From positions 1 to 57,942 of the forward strand of contig CANFSZ010000011.1 of NCBI GenBank assembly GCA_947449835.1: DNA of 57,942 nucleotides, given 5' to 3'. The notes below the pieces were generated by a model, which saw only the letters and a program-made list of their open reading frames with translations, was not told where the DNA came from and did no database searches. The stretch is from Opitutia bacterium (GTDB lineage Bacteria; Verrucomicrobiota; Verrucomicrobiia; Opitutales; Opitutaceae). Made by a program: the position numbers and the translations under genes. Within the stretch, counting starts at the first letter, position 1. Each line of letters begins with the position of its first letter. Shown here piece after piece: positions 33,546-42,855 of this stretch.

Positions 33546-34976
33546 TTAGTAGCGGTAGTGGTCGGCCTTGTACGGGCCGCTGACGGGAACGCCGAGGTAT
33601 TCGGCTTGCGACTTGGAGAGGACGGTGAGCTTGACGCCGATGCGCTCGAGGTGGAGGCGGGCGACTTCTTCGTCGAGGTGCTTGGGCAGGCGGTAAACGC
33701 CGACCTTGTAGGTGTCGCGGTTCTTCCAGAGATCGAGTTGAGCGAGCGTCTGGTTGGTGAAGCTGGCGGACATCACGAAGGACGGGTGGCCGGTCGCACA
33801 ACCGAGGTTCACGAGGCGGCCTTCGGCGAGCAGGTAGATGCTCTTGCCGTTGGGGAAGGTGAACAGGTCGTATTGCGGCTTGATGGTGACGCGCTTCACG
33901 CCCTTGGCGCTGTAGAGGCGGTCAACTTGAATCTCGTTGTCGAAGTGGCCAATGTTACAGACGATGGCCTGATCCTTCATCTTGGCCATGTGCTCGAGGG
34001 TGATGATGTCTTTGTTACCGGTGGTGGTGACGTAGATATCGGCGACGCCGAGGGTGCTCTCGAGGGTGTTGACCTCGAAGCCTTCCATGGCGGCCTGGAG
34101 GGCGTTGATGGGGTCGATCTCGGTAACGATGACGCGAGCGCCAAAGCCCTTGAGGGAGAAGGCGGAGCCTTTGCCCACATCGCCGTAACCGCAGACGCAG
34201 GCGACCTTGCCGGCGATCATGGTATCGGTGGCGCGCTTCAAGCCGTCGGCGAGGGATTCGCGGCAGCCGTAGAGGTTGTCGAACTTGGACTTGGTGACCG
34301 AGTCGTTGACGTTGATGGCGGGGACGAGGAGCTTGCCCTGCTCGTGGAGCTGGTAGAGGCGGTGGACGCCGGTGGTGGTCTCTTCGGAGACGCCGCGCCA
34401 TTCCTTGACCATCGCGGTGAAGATACCCTTTTGGGTCTTCGAGATTTTCTTGAGGAGGTTTTTGATGACCTGCTCTTCGTGGGAACCGGAGGCGGAGTTG
34501 ACCCAGTCACTGCCCTGCTCGAGTTCGTAGCCCTTGTGGAGGAGGAGCGTGACGTCGCCGCCGTCGTCGACGACCATTTGCGGGCCCTTGCCGCCGGGGA
34601 AGCTGACGGCTTTCCAGGTGAGGTCCCAATATTCTTCGAGGGTTTCACCCTTCCAAGCGAAGACCGGAACGCCGGCTTTGGCGATGGCCGCGGCGGCGTG
34701 GTCTTGGGTGGAGAAGATGTTGCAGGAGGCCCAGCGGACATCGGCACCGAGCTCGACGAGCGTCTCGATGAGGACGGCGGTCTGGATCGTCATGTGCAAC
34801 GAACCGGTGATGCGGACGCCCTTGAGGGGCTTCTTGGCGCCGTATTTTTTACGGAGCGAGATGAGGCCGGGCATTTCGTGCTCGGCGACGTTGAGTTCTT
34901 TGCGACCCCAATCGGCGAGGGTGATGTCTTTGACGTGGAAGTCGCCTTTGGATTTTGCGGGAGAGGATTTAGCCAT
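33546..34976 (-). CDS. ahcY: S-adenosyl-L-homocysteine hydrolase
   Basis: AhcY splits S-adenosylhomocysteine to adenosine and homocysteine with bound NAD. The 476-residue protein includes the insert found in many bacterial and plant enzymes. Motifs: [36 protein letters not shown] with the catalytic Lys/Asp, the NAD fold [15 protein letters not shown], and [12 protein letters not shown]. The C-terminal end KADHYRY is universal. It follows metK by 36 bp, so SAM synthesis and recycling are co-expressed. Confidence 0.97.
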   Translation of the reverse strand: MAKSSPAKSKGDFHVKDITLADWGRKELNVAEHEMPGLISLRKKYGAKKPLKGVRITGSLHMTIQTAVLIETLVELGADVRWASCNIFSTQDHAAAAIAKAGVPVFAWKGETLEEYWDLTWKAVSFPGGKGPQMVVDDGGDVTLLLHKGYELEQGSDWVNSASGSHEEQVIKNLLKKISKTQKGIFTAMVKEWRGVSEETTTGVHRLYQLHEQGKLLVPAINVNDSVTKSKFDNLYGCRESLADGLKRATDTMIAGKVACVCGYGDVGKGSAFSLKGFGARVIVTEIDPINALQAAMEGFEVNTLESTLGVADIYVTTTGNKDIITLEHMAKMKDQAIVCNIGHFDNEIQVDRLYSAKGVKRVTIKPQYDLFTFPNGKSIYLLAEGRLVNLGCATGHPSFVMSASFTNQTLAQLDLWKNRDTYKVGVYRLPKHLDEEVARLHLERIGVKLTVLSKSQAEYLGVPVSGPYKADHYRY

Positions 34977-35012
34977 GAAGAGTAAGCGCGGGAGCGCGAT
35001 GGATGAGGAGGA

Positions 35013-36233
35013 TTACTTGGTGAGAGCTTTGACGGCGGCTTTGAGGGCGGCCGCTTTGTTGGTGTTTTCCCAGGGCAGACCGGTCTTGCCGAAGTGACCG
35101 TAGTTGGTCGTCTCGCGGTAGATCGGACGGAGCAGGTTGAGCTGCTTAACGATGGCGGCGGGCTTGAAGCTGAACACCTGCTGGATGGCGGTGGTGATGA
35201 TCTCGTCGGAGACGACGCCGGTGCCGAACGTGTTGACGTAGACGCTCACGGGGTTCGGGTGGCCGATCGCGTAGGCGAACTGGACCTCGACCTGTTTGGC
35301 GAGCTTGGCGGCGACGATGTTCTTGGCGACCCAGCGGCCCATGTAGGCGGCGGAGCGATCGACCTTGGACGGATCTTTGCCGGAGAAAGCGCCGCCACCG
35401 TGGCGACCCCAACCGCCGTAGGAATCGACGATGATCTTGCGGCCGGTGAGGCCGGAGTCGCCTTGCGGGCCACCGATGACGAACTTGCCGGTGGGGTTGA
35501 TGAGGAACTCGGTGTTCTTGGTGAGGAGCTTGGCGGGGAGGACCTTCTTGATGACGTTCTTAATGAGGAACGACTCGATGGTCTTGTGCGCGACATCAGC
35601 GGTGTGCTGCGTGGAGATGACGACGTTGACGATCTCGGTGGCGACGCCGTCGACGTAGCGGACGGAGACTTGGGACTTCGCGTCGGGGCGGAGCCATTTC
35701 ACTTTGCCGCTCTTGCGGATCTTGGTGAGCTCGCGGCCGAGACGGTGAGCGAAGATGACCGGAGCGGGCATCAGTTCCTCGGTCTCGTCGGCAGCGAAGC
35801 CGAACATCAGACCTTGGTCGCCGGCGCCTTGCTCGGCGGTCTTTTTACCCTCGGCCTTCTTGGCGTCGACGCCTTGTGCGATGTCGGCGGACTGGGCAGT
35901 GAGGTAGTTATTAATGAAAACGGTGTCGGCGTGGAAGACGTCGTCGTCGTTGGTGTAGCCGATGTGGCGGATGGCGTCGCGGATGACCTTCTCGACGTTG
36001 AAAGCCTCGTCGATGGGCTTGGTCTTGCCGGTCTTTTTGTCCTGAAGCTTCGGGATGGTGATTTCACCCCCGATGACGACGACGTTGGACTTAACGAACG
36101 TTTCGCAGGCGACGCGGCTGGTCTTATCATAAGCCAAGCAAGCATCGAGGATGCTGTCGGAGATGAGATCGGCGACTTTGTCCGGGTGACCTTCGCCAAC
36201 GGACTCGGAGGAGAAAACAAATGTATTAGCCAT
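35013..36233 (-). CDS. metK: S-adenosylmethionine synthetase
   Basis: MetK makes SAM from methionine and ATP. The 406-residue protein has [27 protein letters not shown] at the N-terminus, [12 protein letters not shown] (the ATP-binding hexapeptide GAGDQG), and [23 protein letters not shown] (P-loop-like). ATG 36233 is set by the family N-terminus. ahcY lies 36 bp downstream. The 5' region (36234-36476) holds hairpins but none of the well-known SAM riboswitch signatures. Confidence 0.97.
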   Translation of the reverse strand: MANTFVFSSESVGEGHPDKVADLISDSILDACLAYDKTSRVACETFVKSNVVVIGGEITIPKLQDKKTGKTKPIDEAFNVEKVIRDAIRHIGYTNDDDVFHADTVFINNYLTAQSADIAQGVDAKKAEGKKTAEQGAGDQGLMFGFAADETEELMPAPVIFAHRLGRELTKIRKSGKVKWLRPDAKSQVSVRYVDGVATEIVNVVISTQHTADVAHKTIESFLIKNVIKKVLPAKLLTKNTEFLINPTGKFVIGGPQGDSGLTGRKIIVDSYGGWGRHGGGAFSGKDPSKVDRSAAYMGRWVAKNIVAAKLAKQVEVQFAYAIGHPNPVSVYVNTFGTGVVSDEIITTAIQQVFSFKPAAIVKQLNLLRPIYRETTNYGHFGKTGLPWENTNKAAALKAAVKALTK

Positions 36234-36476
36234 AGGGATTGAGGACGCGAACAAAGGCATTCCCGCTGGCTCACGCAAGCTGAATATCAACATATCTTGA
36301 TTTCCTGATACGAAGAGCCCCTGCCCGACCCGCTCCGAGCTAAAACGACCTCAACCACCGGTCCCCGGCGAGCTCAATAAGGCTCAAGCCGGGCTGGTTT
36401 TCTTTTAGCGGACCACGAACTTAAGCCTCCCTCTCCGCGCGGGCCAAAAGTGGCGCGGAGAGGCGGCGTGGTGCGA
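36234..36476 (-). promoter_or_regulatory. Leader region of metK with hairpins
   Basis: Between metK and the small gene upstream lie three potential structures: a long stem at 36353-36399 (AACCA/TGGTT enclosing CCCGGC/GCCGGG and GAGC/GCTC), a 5-bp stem at 36286-36301 (ATCAA/TTGAT), and the hairpin at 36430-36463. I could not fit SAM-I, SAM-II, SAM-III or SAH consensus patterns. Part of the stretch around 36285-36310 is AT-rich and could hold the metK promoter instead. Confidence 0.35.
36430..36463 (-). terminator. Strong hairpin after the 96-residue gene
   Basis: CCTCTCCGCGC / GCGCGGAGAGG is a perfect 11-bp stem with a 12-nt loop, starting 13 bp after the stop of the small gene. No T run follows on the minus strand, so it may act with a factor or as a 3' stabiliser. 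Confidence 0.5.
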
Positions 36477-36767
36477 TCAGGCGACGAAGCCGAAACGATG
36501 ACGCACCTCGTCGGCTTTGATATTGAGGGAATGACCGATGAGTTTGGCGGCGGCCTCGCTGGCGGCGATTTTAACCATGCGGTCGAAATCAACTTTGGGG
36601 AGATCGGCGCCCTCGTGCTTGATGGCGTGGAGGCCCATGCCGCGCTCGAGAAGTTCTTCGATGAATTCTTCGCACGCGACGGGATCATCGGTGAAATAAC
36701 TGTGATGTTCGGGCGGGTGATGTTTGCGGAACGTTTGGCTGTATTCGACGGTGTATTTTTTAAGCAT
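36477..36767 (-). CDS. Conserved-looking small protein, unknown
   Basis: The 96-residue protein reads MLKKYTVEYSQTFRKHHPPEHHSYFTDDPVACEEFI in segments, with a His/Pro-rich N-terminal patch and a helical C-terminal half (ELLERGMGLHAIKHEGADLPK, ASEAAAKLIGHSLNI). No signal peptide or known domain. An AGGAG ribosome binding site lies 9 nt before the ATG at 36767, and a strong hairpin follows the stop, so it is a real and well-translated gene. It stands alone between the fucose-type cluster and metK. Confidence 0.75.
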   Translation of the reverse strand: MLKKYTVEYSQTFRKHHPPEHHSYFTDDPVACEEFIEELLERGMGLHAIKHEGADLPKVDFDRMVKIAASEAAAKLIGHSLNIKADEVRHRFGFVA

Positions 36768-36964
36768 GTTGATTTTCTCCTAAGTTGGGGCGGTGAGCAT
36801 TCTCGCCGGACGAGGAGACCATACCCGCAAAGCGGCCGCGGGGCGCGGCGCATCTTGCTCAGGAATGAGCGTATCTTGGCGGAAACGCCGAAGGCTCGGA
36901 ACCAAACGAGCGCAGCAGAAGCCGGCGCGAATGAGGCGGCGCGGACGAGACCGCGCGGGCGAAC

Positions 36965-37993
36965 TCAGGTGAGCGAGACCATCGCTTTGATGACGCCGCT
37001 CTCGGGTTTTAACCACGAAGGAAAGGCGGCGATCATCTCGTCGAACGCGGCGCGGTGCGTGATCCAAGGCTTGGTGTCGATGGAGCCGTCCTCGATGAGC
37101 GCGATGATGCGGGCGAAGTCGCGGGAGTGGGCGTTGCGCGAGCCCATGATCGTGAGTTCGCGGCGATGCAGCGCGGGGGCTTGCGGAAACGAGAGCTCTT
37201 GTTGCGTGATGCCGACGAACACGAGCCGACCTCCGAAGGCGCAGTAGTTGAGCGCGTGGCTCATGGATTTATGGTTGCCGGTGGCGTCGATGACGACGTC
37301 GGCCAACTGGTCCTGCGTGAGAGCGGCGAGCGCGGTGAGCTCGGAGCCGTCGCCGCGGGCGACCAACGTGTGAGGCACGACGAGACGCTCGCGGCAAAAC
37401 GCGAGGCGGGCTTCGTTGGTGTCGAGGACGATGCACGTCGCACCGGCGACTTTCACGAACTCAATCGCGGAAAGCCCGATGGGACCGGCGCCGATGATGA
37501 GGACATTTTCCCCGGCTTGGACGCGGGCGCGATCAACGGCGTGACAACCGATGGCGAGCGTCTCGACGAGGGCGAGTTGATCGTAGCTGAGTTGGCGCGA
37601 GACATGGAGTTTGCGCGCGGGGAGAATCATGCGCTCGCAGAGACCGCCGTCGCACATGACGCCGAGCGTCTGATTGGTGGCGCAGCAATTGGTGAGACCG
37701 CGCCGGCAGGAGTAACATTTTTGGCAATTCAAGTACGGCTCGACCGCGCAACGATCACCGGGCTGCACGTTGACGACGCCCTCGCCCACCTGGAGCACCT
37801 CGACGCCGAGCTCATGACCGGGAATGCGCGGATAAGAATAGAACGGCATTTTCCCCAAATACCCGCCGAGATCCGTGCCGCAGATACCCACGCGATGGAT
37901 GCGCACCAAGACCTCGCCCGCGGCGGGGGCGGCCGGCTCGGGCATGTCGAGCGGGCGGAACGATTGGGGTTTTTCGAGCTGGATGGCTTTCAT
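36965..37993 (-). CDS. Zinc-dependent medium-chain alcohol/polyol dehydrogenase
   Basis: The 342-residue enzyme has catalytic-zinc residues VGICGTDLGGY and GHELGVEV, the structural-zinc loop NCQKCYSCRRGLTNCC with four Cys in C-x2-C-x2-C-x7-C spacing, and a Rossmann core VLIIGAGPIGLSAIEF. It resembles sorbitol, galactitol and threonine dehydrogenases. It is last in a four-gene minus-strand cluster with a TIM-barrel isomerase, fucU and an aldo/keto reductase, so oxidation of a fucose-derived intermediate is plausible. Confidence 0.88.
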   Translation of the reverse strand: MKAIQLEKPQSFRPLDMPEPAAPAAGEVLVRIHRVGICGTDLGGYLGKMPFYSYPRIPGHELGVEVLQVGEGVVNVQPGDRCAVEPYLNCQKCYSCRRGLTNCCATNQTLGVMCDGGLCERMILPARKLHVSRQLSYDQLALVETLAIGCHAVDRARVQAGENVLIIGAGPIGLSAIEFVKVAGATCIVLDTNEARLAFCRERLVVPHTLVARGDGSELTALAALTQDQLADVVIDATGNHKSMSHALNYCAFGGRLVFVGITQQELSFPQAPALHRRELTIMGSRNAHSRDFARIIALIEDGSIDTKPWITHRAAFDEMIAAFPSWLKPESGVIKAMVSLT

Positions 37994-38034
37994 GAGCGGG
38001 GCGTCGGAGCGGCGGGGCGGGATTGAAAAACGAG

Positions 38035-38967
38035 TTAGTTGTTTTCGGGCAGACCTTCGCGGTGGCCGAGATTGTGAACCGGCGCGAAGATCGCCTGCAC
38101 CTCGGCGAGCAACTGCGGATCAATCGGCGCGGCGGCCCATTTGGCCCAATTGCGAATGTTGGTGGGATTGGCGCTGCCGGAAACCGTCGTGGCGATATCG
38201 GAATGAGCGATGGAGAATTGCAGGGCGAGTTGGGCGATATCCACGCCCTTGCTGGCGCAGTGCGCGGCGGCGGCCCGAGCGGCGGCTTTCACGGACTCGG
38301 GTTCTTTCAACCACGCAGGCAACGGCGCCTGCGTGAGCAGACGCGCGCTGAAAGGTCCGGCATTCATGACGCCCACGCCTTTGACTTTTAAGTAAGGGAC
38401 GGCTTCGTCGAGGAAGCGCGTGTTTTGCAGCGTGTATTGGTTGTAGCTGAGCACGCAATCGACGTGGGTCTGCTCGAGGATGAATTTAAAAATCTTCATC
38501 GGGTAACCGCTGAAGCCGATGTAGCGGGCCTTGCCGGCTTGCTGGATTTTCCGCAAGGCCGGGAGTGTCTCGTCGACGATCTGCTGCATGGGCACGAACT
38601 CGATGTCGTGGCAGAGAATGATATCGAGGTGATCGGTGCCGAGACGATGCAGCGAAACATCGACGCTCTCGGCGACGCGTTTGGCCGAGAAATCGAAATG
38701 CGCCAAGTCGTAGCGACCGAGTTTGGTGCACAGCGTGTAGCTCTCGCGCGGCACGCCTTTGAGCGCGATGCCGAGGAGCACCTCGCTCATGCCGCGTCCG
38801 TAGAAAGGAGACGTATCGATAAAGTTGAGCCCGCACTCCAACGCGACGCGCACGCTGCTGAGTGCTTCGTCGAGAGTGACGTTTCGAAACTCAGCGCCGA
38901 GGGAGCTGGCGCCGAAACTAAGAACCGGCAGGTGAAGATCGGTGTTTCCGAGACGACGGGTTTGCAT
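38035..38967 (-). CDS. Aldo/keto reductase, L-fucose (aldose 1-) dehydrogenase-like
   Basis: The 310-residue protein begins MQTRRLGNTDLHLPVLSFGASSLG. The AKR tetrad is present: Asp and Tyr in NFIDTSPFYGRGMSE, Lys in LCTKLGRY, His in IILCHDIEF. The sequence resembles D-threo-aldose 1-dehydrogenase/L-galactose dehydrogenase, which oxidise L-fucose-type sugars to lactones. The overlap with fucU (29 bp separate the start from the fucU stop) supports that role. Confidence 0.88.
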   Translation of the reverse strand: MQTRRLGNTDLHLPVLSFGASSLGAEFRNVTLDEALSSVRVALECGLNFIDTSPFYGRGMSEVLLGIALKGVPRESYTLCTKLGRYDLAHFDFSAKRVAESVDVSLHRLGTDHLDIILCHDIEFVPMQQIVDETLPALRKIQQAGKARYIGFSGYPMKIFKFILEQTHVDCVLSYNQYTLQNTRFLDEAVPYLKVKGVGVMNAGPFSARLLTQAPLPAWLKEPESVKAAARAAAAHCASKGVDIAQLALQFSIAHSDIATTVSGSANPTNIRNWAKWAAAPIDPQLLAEVQAIFAPVHNLGHREGLPENN

Positions 38968-38996
38968 AGACGGAGTGAAAAGATGACGCGAACAAC

Positions 38997-39443
38997 TTAG
39001 ACCGTGCGGCAGCCCATCGTGAGCAGGACGTTGGCCCACAGAGATTGATCGGCAGTCTGGATCGTGAGCACGTGATCGGGACTTTCGACGTGTTGATAAA
39101 AATCCCATTTCAGAATCGGCTCAAGTTGCAGCGGCGAACCCGCCTCGGCGAGCACGGCGCGGAACTCCTGCCAAACGGGCGGTTCGCCTTTTTGCGCGTA
39201 GGAATCATCGGCGGGGATGCCCATCGTCTGGCAATGATCGACGGGGACCGCGCTCAAGATCGCGCGCAAGACCTGCGCGACCGTGACGACCCCAGGGGAA
39301 AGATTGAGCGAGATAATCTCGGCGTGCGGCCCGCGCTTGGTGGAGGCGGGGTAATTGCCATCGGCGATGAGGATTTTCGAGTGATGGCCCGCCCGCGCGA
39401 GGACGCGCAGGATGTCCGGATGAGTCAGGGTGGTCTTGAGCAT
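38997..39443 (-). CDS. fucU: RbsD/FucU family sugar mutarotase
   Basis: The 148-residue protein interconverts sugar anomers. It starts LTHPDILRVLARAGHHSKILIADGNYPAS, with the conserved His and Asp of the FucU active site, and contains MGIPADDSYAQKGEPPVWQEF and the family end region. FucU acts on L-fucose; RbsD proteins on ribose. The adjoining aldose dehydrogenase-like gene makes L-fucose the best guess. The TIM-barrel gene ends 11 bp upstream. Confidence 0.9.
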   Translation of the reverse strand: MLKTTLTHPDILRVLARAGHHSKILIADGNYPASTKRGPHAEIISLNLSPGVVTVAQVLRAILSAVPVDHCQTMGIPADDSYAQKGEPPVWQEFRAVLAEAGSPLQLEPILKWDFYQHVESPDHVLTIQTADQSLWANVLLTMGCRTV

Positions 39444-39454
39444 GATGCAGAATT

Positions 39455-40273
39455 TCAGGATGAAGCCAGGGCGCGTTGAAACGAACGTAAGGTCTGTCGG
39501 GCTGCCGTGGCGGCGTCGGGCAGCGGCAGAATTTCCGCCGAGAGCGCGCCCGTGTAACCGATCTCGCGCAGAGCAGCGATGACCGGCGCGATGGCCGTGT
39601 GACCGAAGCCGATGGCGCGACGATTGGAATCGGCGAAGTGCACATGACCTAACAGCGGACCGACTTCGCGCAACGCCGCAGGCAGATCCGACTCCTCGAT
39701 GTTCATGTGAAACAAATCGGCCAAGATGCGGATGTTGGTTGTGCGCAACGTCCGGAGCCACATGGCGGTTTCGCCGACCCGGTTGATGAGATTGGTCTCG
39801 TAGCGATTGAGCGGCTCATAAAACAACGGCACGCCGAGGTTCGCCGAGTGTGCGCCGAGATCTTCCAAGGCTTCGGCGAGCCAGGCCAAAGCTTGGGCCC
39901 GCGTCACATCGCCTTCCCAACGGCCCTGCATGGAACCGATAATCGCCGGCGCACCGAAAGCTCCAGCCAGATCAATGATACTCCGAATAAATTCCCGCGC
40001 GCGCAAACGAATAGCCGCATCGGCATGCGTGAGCGTAAGTTTGTGCACAACCCAACCGGCGCCCGTGCCCATGGCGACGAGTTTGAGCGAGTGTTGACGG
40101 AGCAATGCCGTCAGCCCAGCGCGATCAAACCCCTCGGCCCCGCGCGGGAAAATCTCGATCGCCGCAAAACCGAGCGCAGCGGCATCCGCGCAGGCCTCGG
40201 GCAAGCCCGACCCATAAACGAACGGGCCACCCTTGGCCTCGGGCACGAGTGAAACAGTGATGGCGGAGTACAT
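39455..40273 (-). CDS. Sugar phosphate isomerase/epimerase, TIM barrel
   Basis: The 272-residue cytoplasmic protein has the AP endonuclease 2-type barrel: LGFAAIEIFPRGAEG, IIGSMQGRWEGDV, GVPLFYEPLNRYETNLINR with metal-binding Glu, ILADLFHMNIEE with Asp and His, GHVHFADSNR and GALSAEILPLP. No signal peptide, unlike the isomerase at 30981. It is first in the fucU cluster. ATG 40273 begins MYSAITVSLV. Confidence 0.88.
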   Translation of the reverse strand: MYSAITVSLVPEAKGGPFVYGSGLPEACADAAALGFAAIEIFPRGAEGFDRAGLTALLRQHSLKLVAMGTGAGWVVHKLTLTHADAAIRLRAREFIRSIIDLAGAFGAPAIIGSMQGRWEGDVTRAQALAWLAEALEDLGAHSANLGVPLFYEPLNRYETNLINRVGETAMWLRTLRTTNIRILADLFHMNIEESDLPAALREVGPLLGHVHFADSNRRAIGFGHTAIAPVIAALREIGYTGALSAEILPLPDAATAARQTLRSFQRALASS

Positions 40274-40364
40274 CGTTACGGTGAAGGCGTGAGAGCAATC
40301 ACGGAGCCGCCCGACCGCGAGACTGAAAATCGGGTCGCCGACGCGCGCAGCCCGCGCGCAAGCT

Positions 40365-41729
40365 TCAACGATCAATGCGACCCGTGATGCGCAGGATAAA
40401 TTTAAGGGAGTAAAGATAAGAGCGCTCGCGCACGACGGCCGGATCGCCCGCGGTGCCTTGCACGCCCAAGTCGGCAATCGAATCGATCACATTGCCGTCC
40501 TCGGGATGTAGCACGATCCACGTTAAAATTTTAATCAATTTATCCTTGGGATAAACTTCCTGCAGGTGATTCAACACCACGGGCGGAAGATAACGCTCCA
40601 CCGGTTGTTGAATCGAATCTGGCACAGCTGCGACGCACACCAAATTACGCACGCGTTGCACATCGTCGCCCTCGAGTCCGGGGCGCCACGTCAACAAACC
40701 CTGCCGCACGGCCTCGACTTCATCCTTGGTGTAATCGGAGGCCTCTTCCTCCGGACCAGCAAACGGCGAAACCACGCCGCCATCCGAGGGCACGCGGAAA
40801 TCCAGCGCCGCGACATCCTTGGCGGTGATTTTCATCCAAGGCGGTAACGGTGCCGGCGCGGGCATCACCGGCACGGGTGCAGCGACGGTAGCGCCGTCAA
40901 TTGAAACGGCGATCCGGTCGCGCACCTCCGCCAACAAACCCACTGCCAGCCATGCGCCGAGCACGGGCACCAACCACAACTTGCCCGAGCTGGCCGCAAA
41001 GCGCTGCGCGGCATCCCAACGGAATAATTTGGCCCCCGCACTGCAACCCGCCACGCCGATCAAGGCCAACGCCAGCAGACAAAAACCAATCGACCCAAGG
41101 CCGCCGCCGGAGACGCACGCTTGCAACGCCTCGACCGCATAACGTCCCGGAAAAAAAGCCGACACATGTTGCGCCCACGTGGGCAGACTCGCCAATTGCA
41201 CCGCGACGCCGCCGATAATCAGCATCGGCAAAAAAATGCACTGCCCGAGCGCCTGCACCGCCGGCACGTTATCCGCCATCATCGCCAGCACGAGACCCAG
41301 CCCGATGAACGCAAACGACACCACGGTGAACGCGACCCAAAGATCCAACGGATGCGACGGCAGCGGCATACCCAAACTCAAAGCGAGCCCGAGCTGCAAC
41401 GCCCCGGCGCTCAAAATAATCACGTAGCGCGCGAGCGCCGTGCTCACCACGAACGCCCACGTCGGCAAAGGCGTGAGTCGGTACCGCCGCCACACGCCAC
41501 GTTCGCGCTCGCTCACCAACGTCGTCGGCAAACCAAAGCACGCGCCGCCGAGCACGCTCACCGTCAACAACTCGCCCATGTGGCGGATCAACGGAATCTT
41601 TTCGTGCCGATACAGCACCCAAAACGCCACGAGGAAAATCAGCGGAAACAAATAACCGTACAGCAGCGCCATCCGATTTCTAAAATGCAGTCGCAGCGAT
41701 TGCCCGAGATGTTCGCGTAGTCCGTTCAT
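40365..41729 (-). CDS. ABC-2 type permease with large C-terminal soluble extension
   Basis: The 454-residue protein has about six hydrophobic segments in its first 270 residues (for example YLFPLIFLVAFWVLY, VAFTVVSFAFIGLGLVLAMM and FLPMLIIGGVAVQLA), typical of ABC-2 exporters of the drug or Nod type. The tail of about 185 residues from 270 starts with an Ala/Pro linker (APVPVMPAPAPLPP) and then an alpha-rich, acidic domain of unknown kind. It overlaps the ATPase gene by ATGA. Family permeases usually stop after the last membrane segment. Confidence 0.85.
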   Translation of the reverse strand: MNGLREHLGQSLRLHFRNRMALLYGYLFPLIFLVAFWVLYRHEKIPLIRHMGELLTVSVLGGACFGLPTTLVSERERGVWRRYRLTPLPTWAFVVSTALARYVIILSAGALQLGLALSLGMPLPSHPLDLWVAFTVVSFAFIGLGLVLAMMADNVPAVQALGQCIFLPMLIIGGVAVQLASLPTWAQHVSAFFPGRYAVEALQACVSGGGLGSIGFCLLALALIGVAGCSAGAKLFRWDAAQRFAASSGKLWLVPVLGAWLAVGLLAEVRDRIAVSIDGATVAAPVPVMPAPAPLPPWMKITAKDVAALDFRVPSDGGVVSPFAGPEEEASDYTKDEVEAVRQGLLTWRPGLEGDDVQRVRNLVCVAAVPDSIQQPVERYLPPVVLNHLQEVYPKDKLIKILTWIVLHPEDGNVIDSIADLGVQGTAGDPAVVRERSYLYSLKFILRITGRIDR

Positions 41730-42658
41730 ACGGGAAGGTTCGCCGACTTATTTTCGGGACGCGTGAGTTTGAGGAAAACATCTTCGAGCGAGGAGCGTTT
41801 CACCTCGAGCTCCCACAACGTCGCACCTTGCGCCGCGAGCAACACCAGCAGCGCCGTCACGACGGGCGCCGCTTCATCAGTCTCGAAATACCCCGACAAT
41901 CCCTCGCAGCGCAATGCGCGTAGCCCGGGGAGCCGCGTCAGCGCCGCTGGATCGATGAGCTGAGAAGCTGTGAACCTGACGGTCTGGCCGCCTGCCGCGG
42001 TCGACACCAGTTCATGCGGCGTTCCAATCGCGACGATTCGCCCTTGGTCGATGATCGCGACGCGATCACACAACGCCGCAGCCTCATCCAACTGGTGCGT
42101 GGACAACAGCACCGTGTAGCCGTCGCGCTTCATGCGGCGGATCTCCTCGTGCAATTCGTGACGCGCCTGCGGATCGAGGCCCGTGGACGGTTCATCGAGA
42201 ATCACCACCTCGGGGCGATGCACAAACGCGAGAGCCAAGGCCAACCGTTGCCGTTGCCCGCCCGATAACGTCTCGAACGCCGCGTCCGCTTTGGCCACAA
42301 GATCGAAGCGTTCGAGCAGACGCAGCGTAGGCTCCCGCTCCGAGTAAAACGCGCCGAATAAGTCGAGGGCCTCGCGGGGCGTGATCTTGTCCTGCAACGC
42401 GGTCGCTTGCAGCGCGACGCCGAGTTTGCGTTTCACTTCCCGTGGAAACCGACGCGCATCCAGCCCGCAAATCTCCACGCTCCCCGCATCCGGTTCGCGC
42501 AAGCCCAACACGCACTCGAGGGTCGTGGTCTTGCCCGCGCCGTTGGGCCCGAGCAGGCCGAAAATCTCACCGGCTTGCAGCGTGAAATCGACGCCGCGCA
42601 ACGCTTCGTTTGCACCGTAGCGTTTACGCAAACCCGTGACGCGCACCTTAGTTTCCAT
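41726..42658 (-). CDS. ABC transporter ATP-binding protein (exporter)
   Basis: The 309-residue ATPase has Walker A GLLGPNGAGKTTTL, signature LSGGQRQRLALALA, Walker B VVILDEPSTGLDPQAR and switch His in LLSTHQLDEA. A DrrA/CcmA-like C-terminal region follows. It overlaps the downstream permease gene by 4 bp (ATGA), so both subunits are translationally coupled. A 7-bp inverted repeat (42687-42706) lies 28 bp upstream. Confidence 0.93.
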   Translation of the reverse strand: METKVRVTGLRKRYGANEALRGVDFTLQAGEIFGLLGPNGAGKTTTLECVLGLREPDAGSVEICGLDARRFPREVKRKLGVALQATALQDKITPREALDLFGAFYSEREPTLRLLERFDLVAKADAAFETLSGGQRQRLALALAFVHRPEVVILDEPSTGLDPQARHELHEEIRRMKRDGYTVLLSTHQLDEAAALCDRVAIIDQGRIVAIGTPHELVSTAAGGQTVRFTASQLIDPAALTRLPGLRALRCEGLSGYFETDEAAPVVTALLVLLAAQGATLWELEVKRSSLEDVFLKLTRPENKSANLPV

Positions 42659-42686
42659 AGCGAGACCTCCGGGCGCCGCTCGCACA

Positions 42687-42706
42687 CCTGCCGGTAAAAC
42701 GGCAGG
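42687..42706. promoter_or_regulatory. Inverted repeat upstream of the ABC exporter genes
   Basis: CCTGCCG-GTAAAA-CGGCAGG is a perfect 7-bp repeat with a 6-nt spacer, 28 bp before the ATPase start. No T run follows, so an operator or leader hairpin is more likely than a terminator of opgH. Confidence 0.4.
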
Positions 42707-42855
42707 CCCGAAACCTGCAGAAGAAAATCGACCAAGCGATCATCAAGAAGAGGGGGTGTTTTGAATGAGATAAACCGACAAAAGAGAAGCGAACTAGAAA
42801 GAAGGAAACCCCAGCGTCAACTCCTCGCCCTGCGCGCGGCCCGAGCGCCACGTTT

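Noticed and set aside
33480-34985. 501-residue plus-strand frame opposite ahcY
   Set aside because: Antisense of ahcY; acidic low-complexity translation and no motifs.
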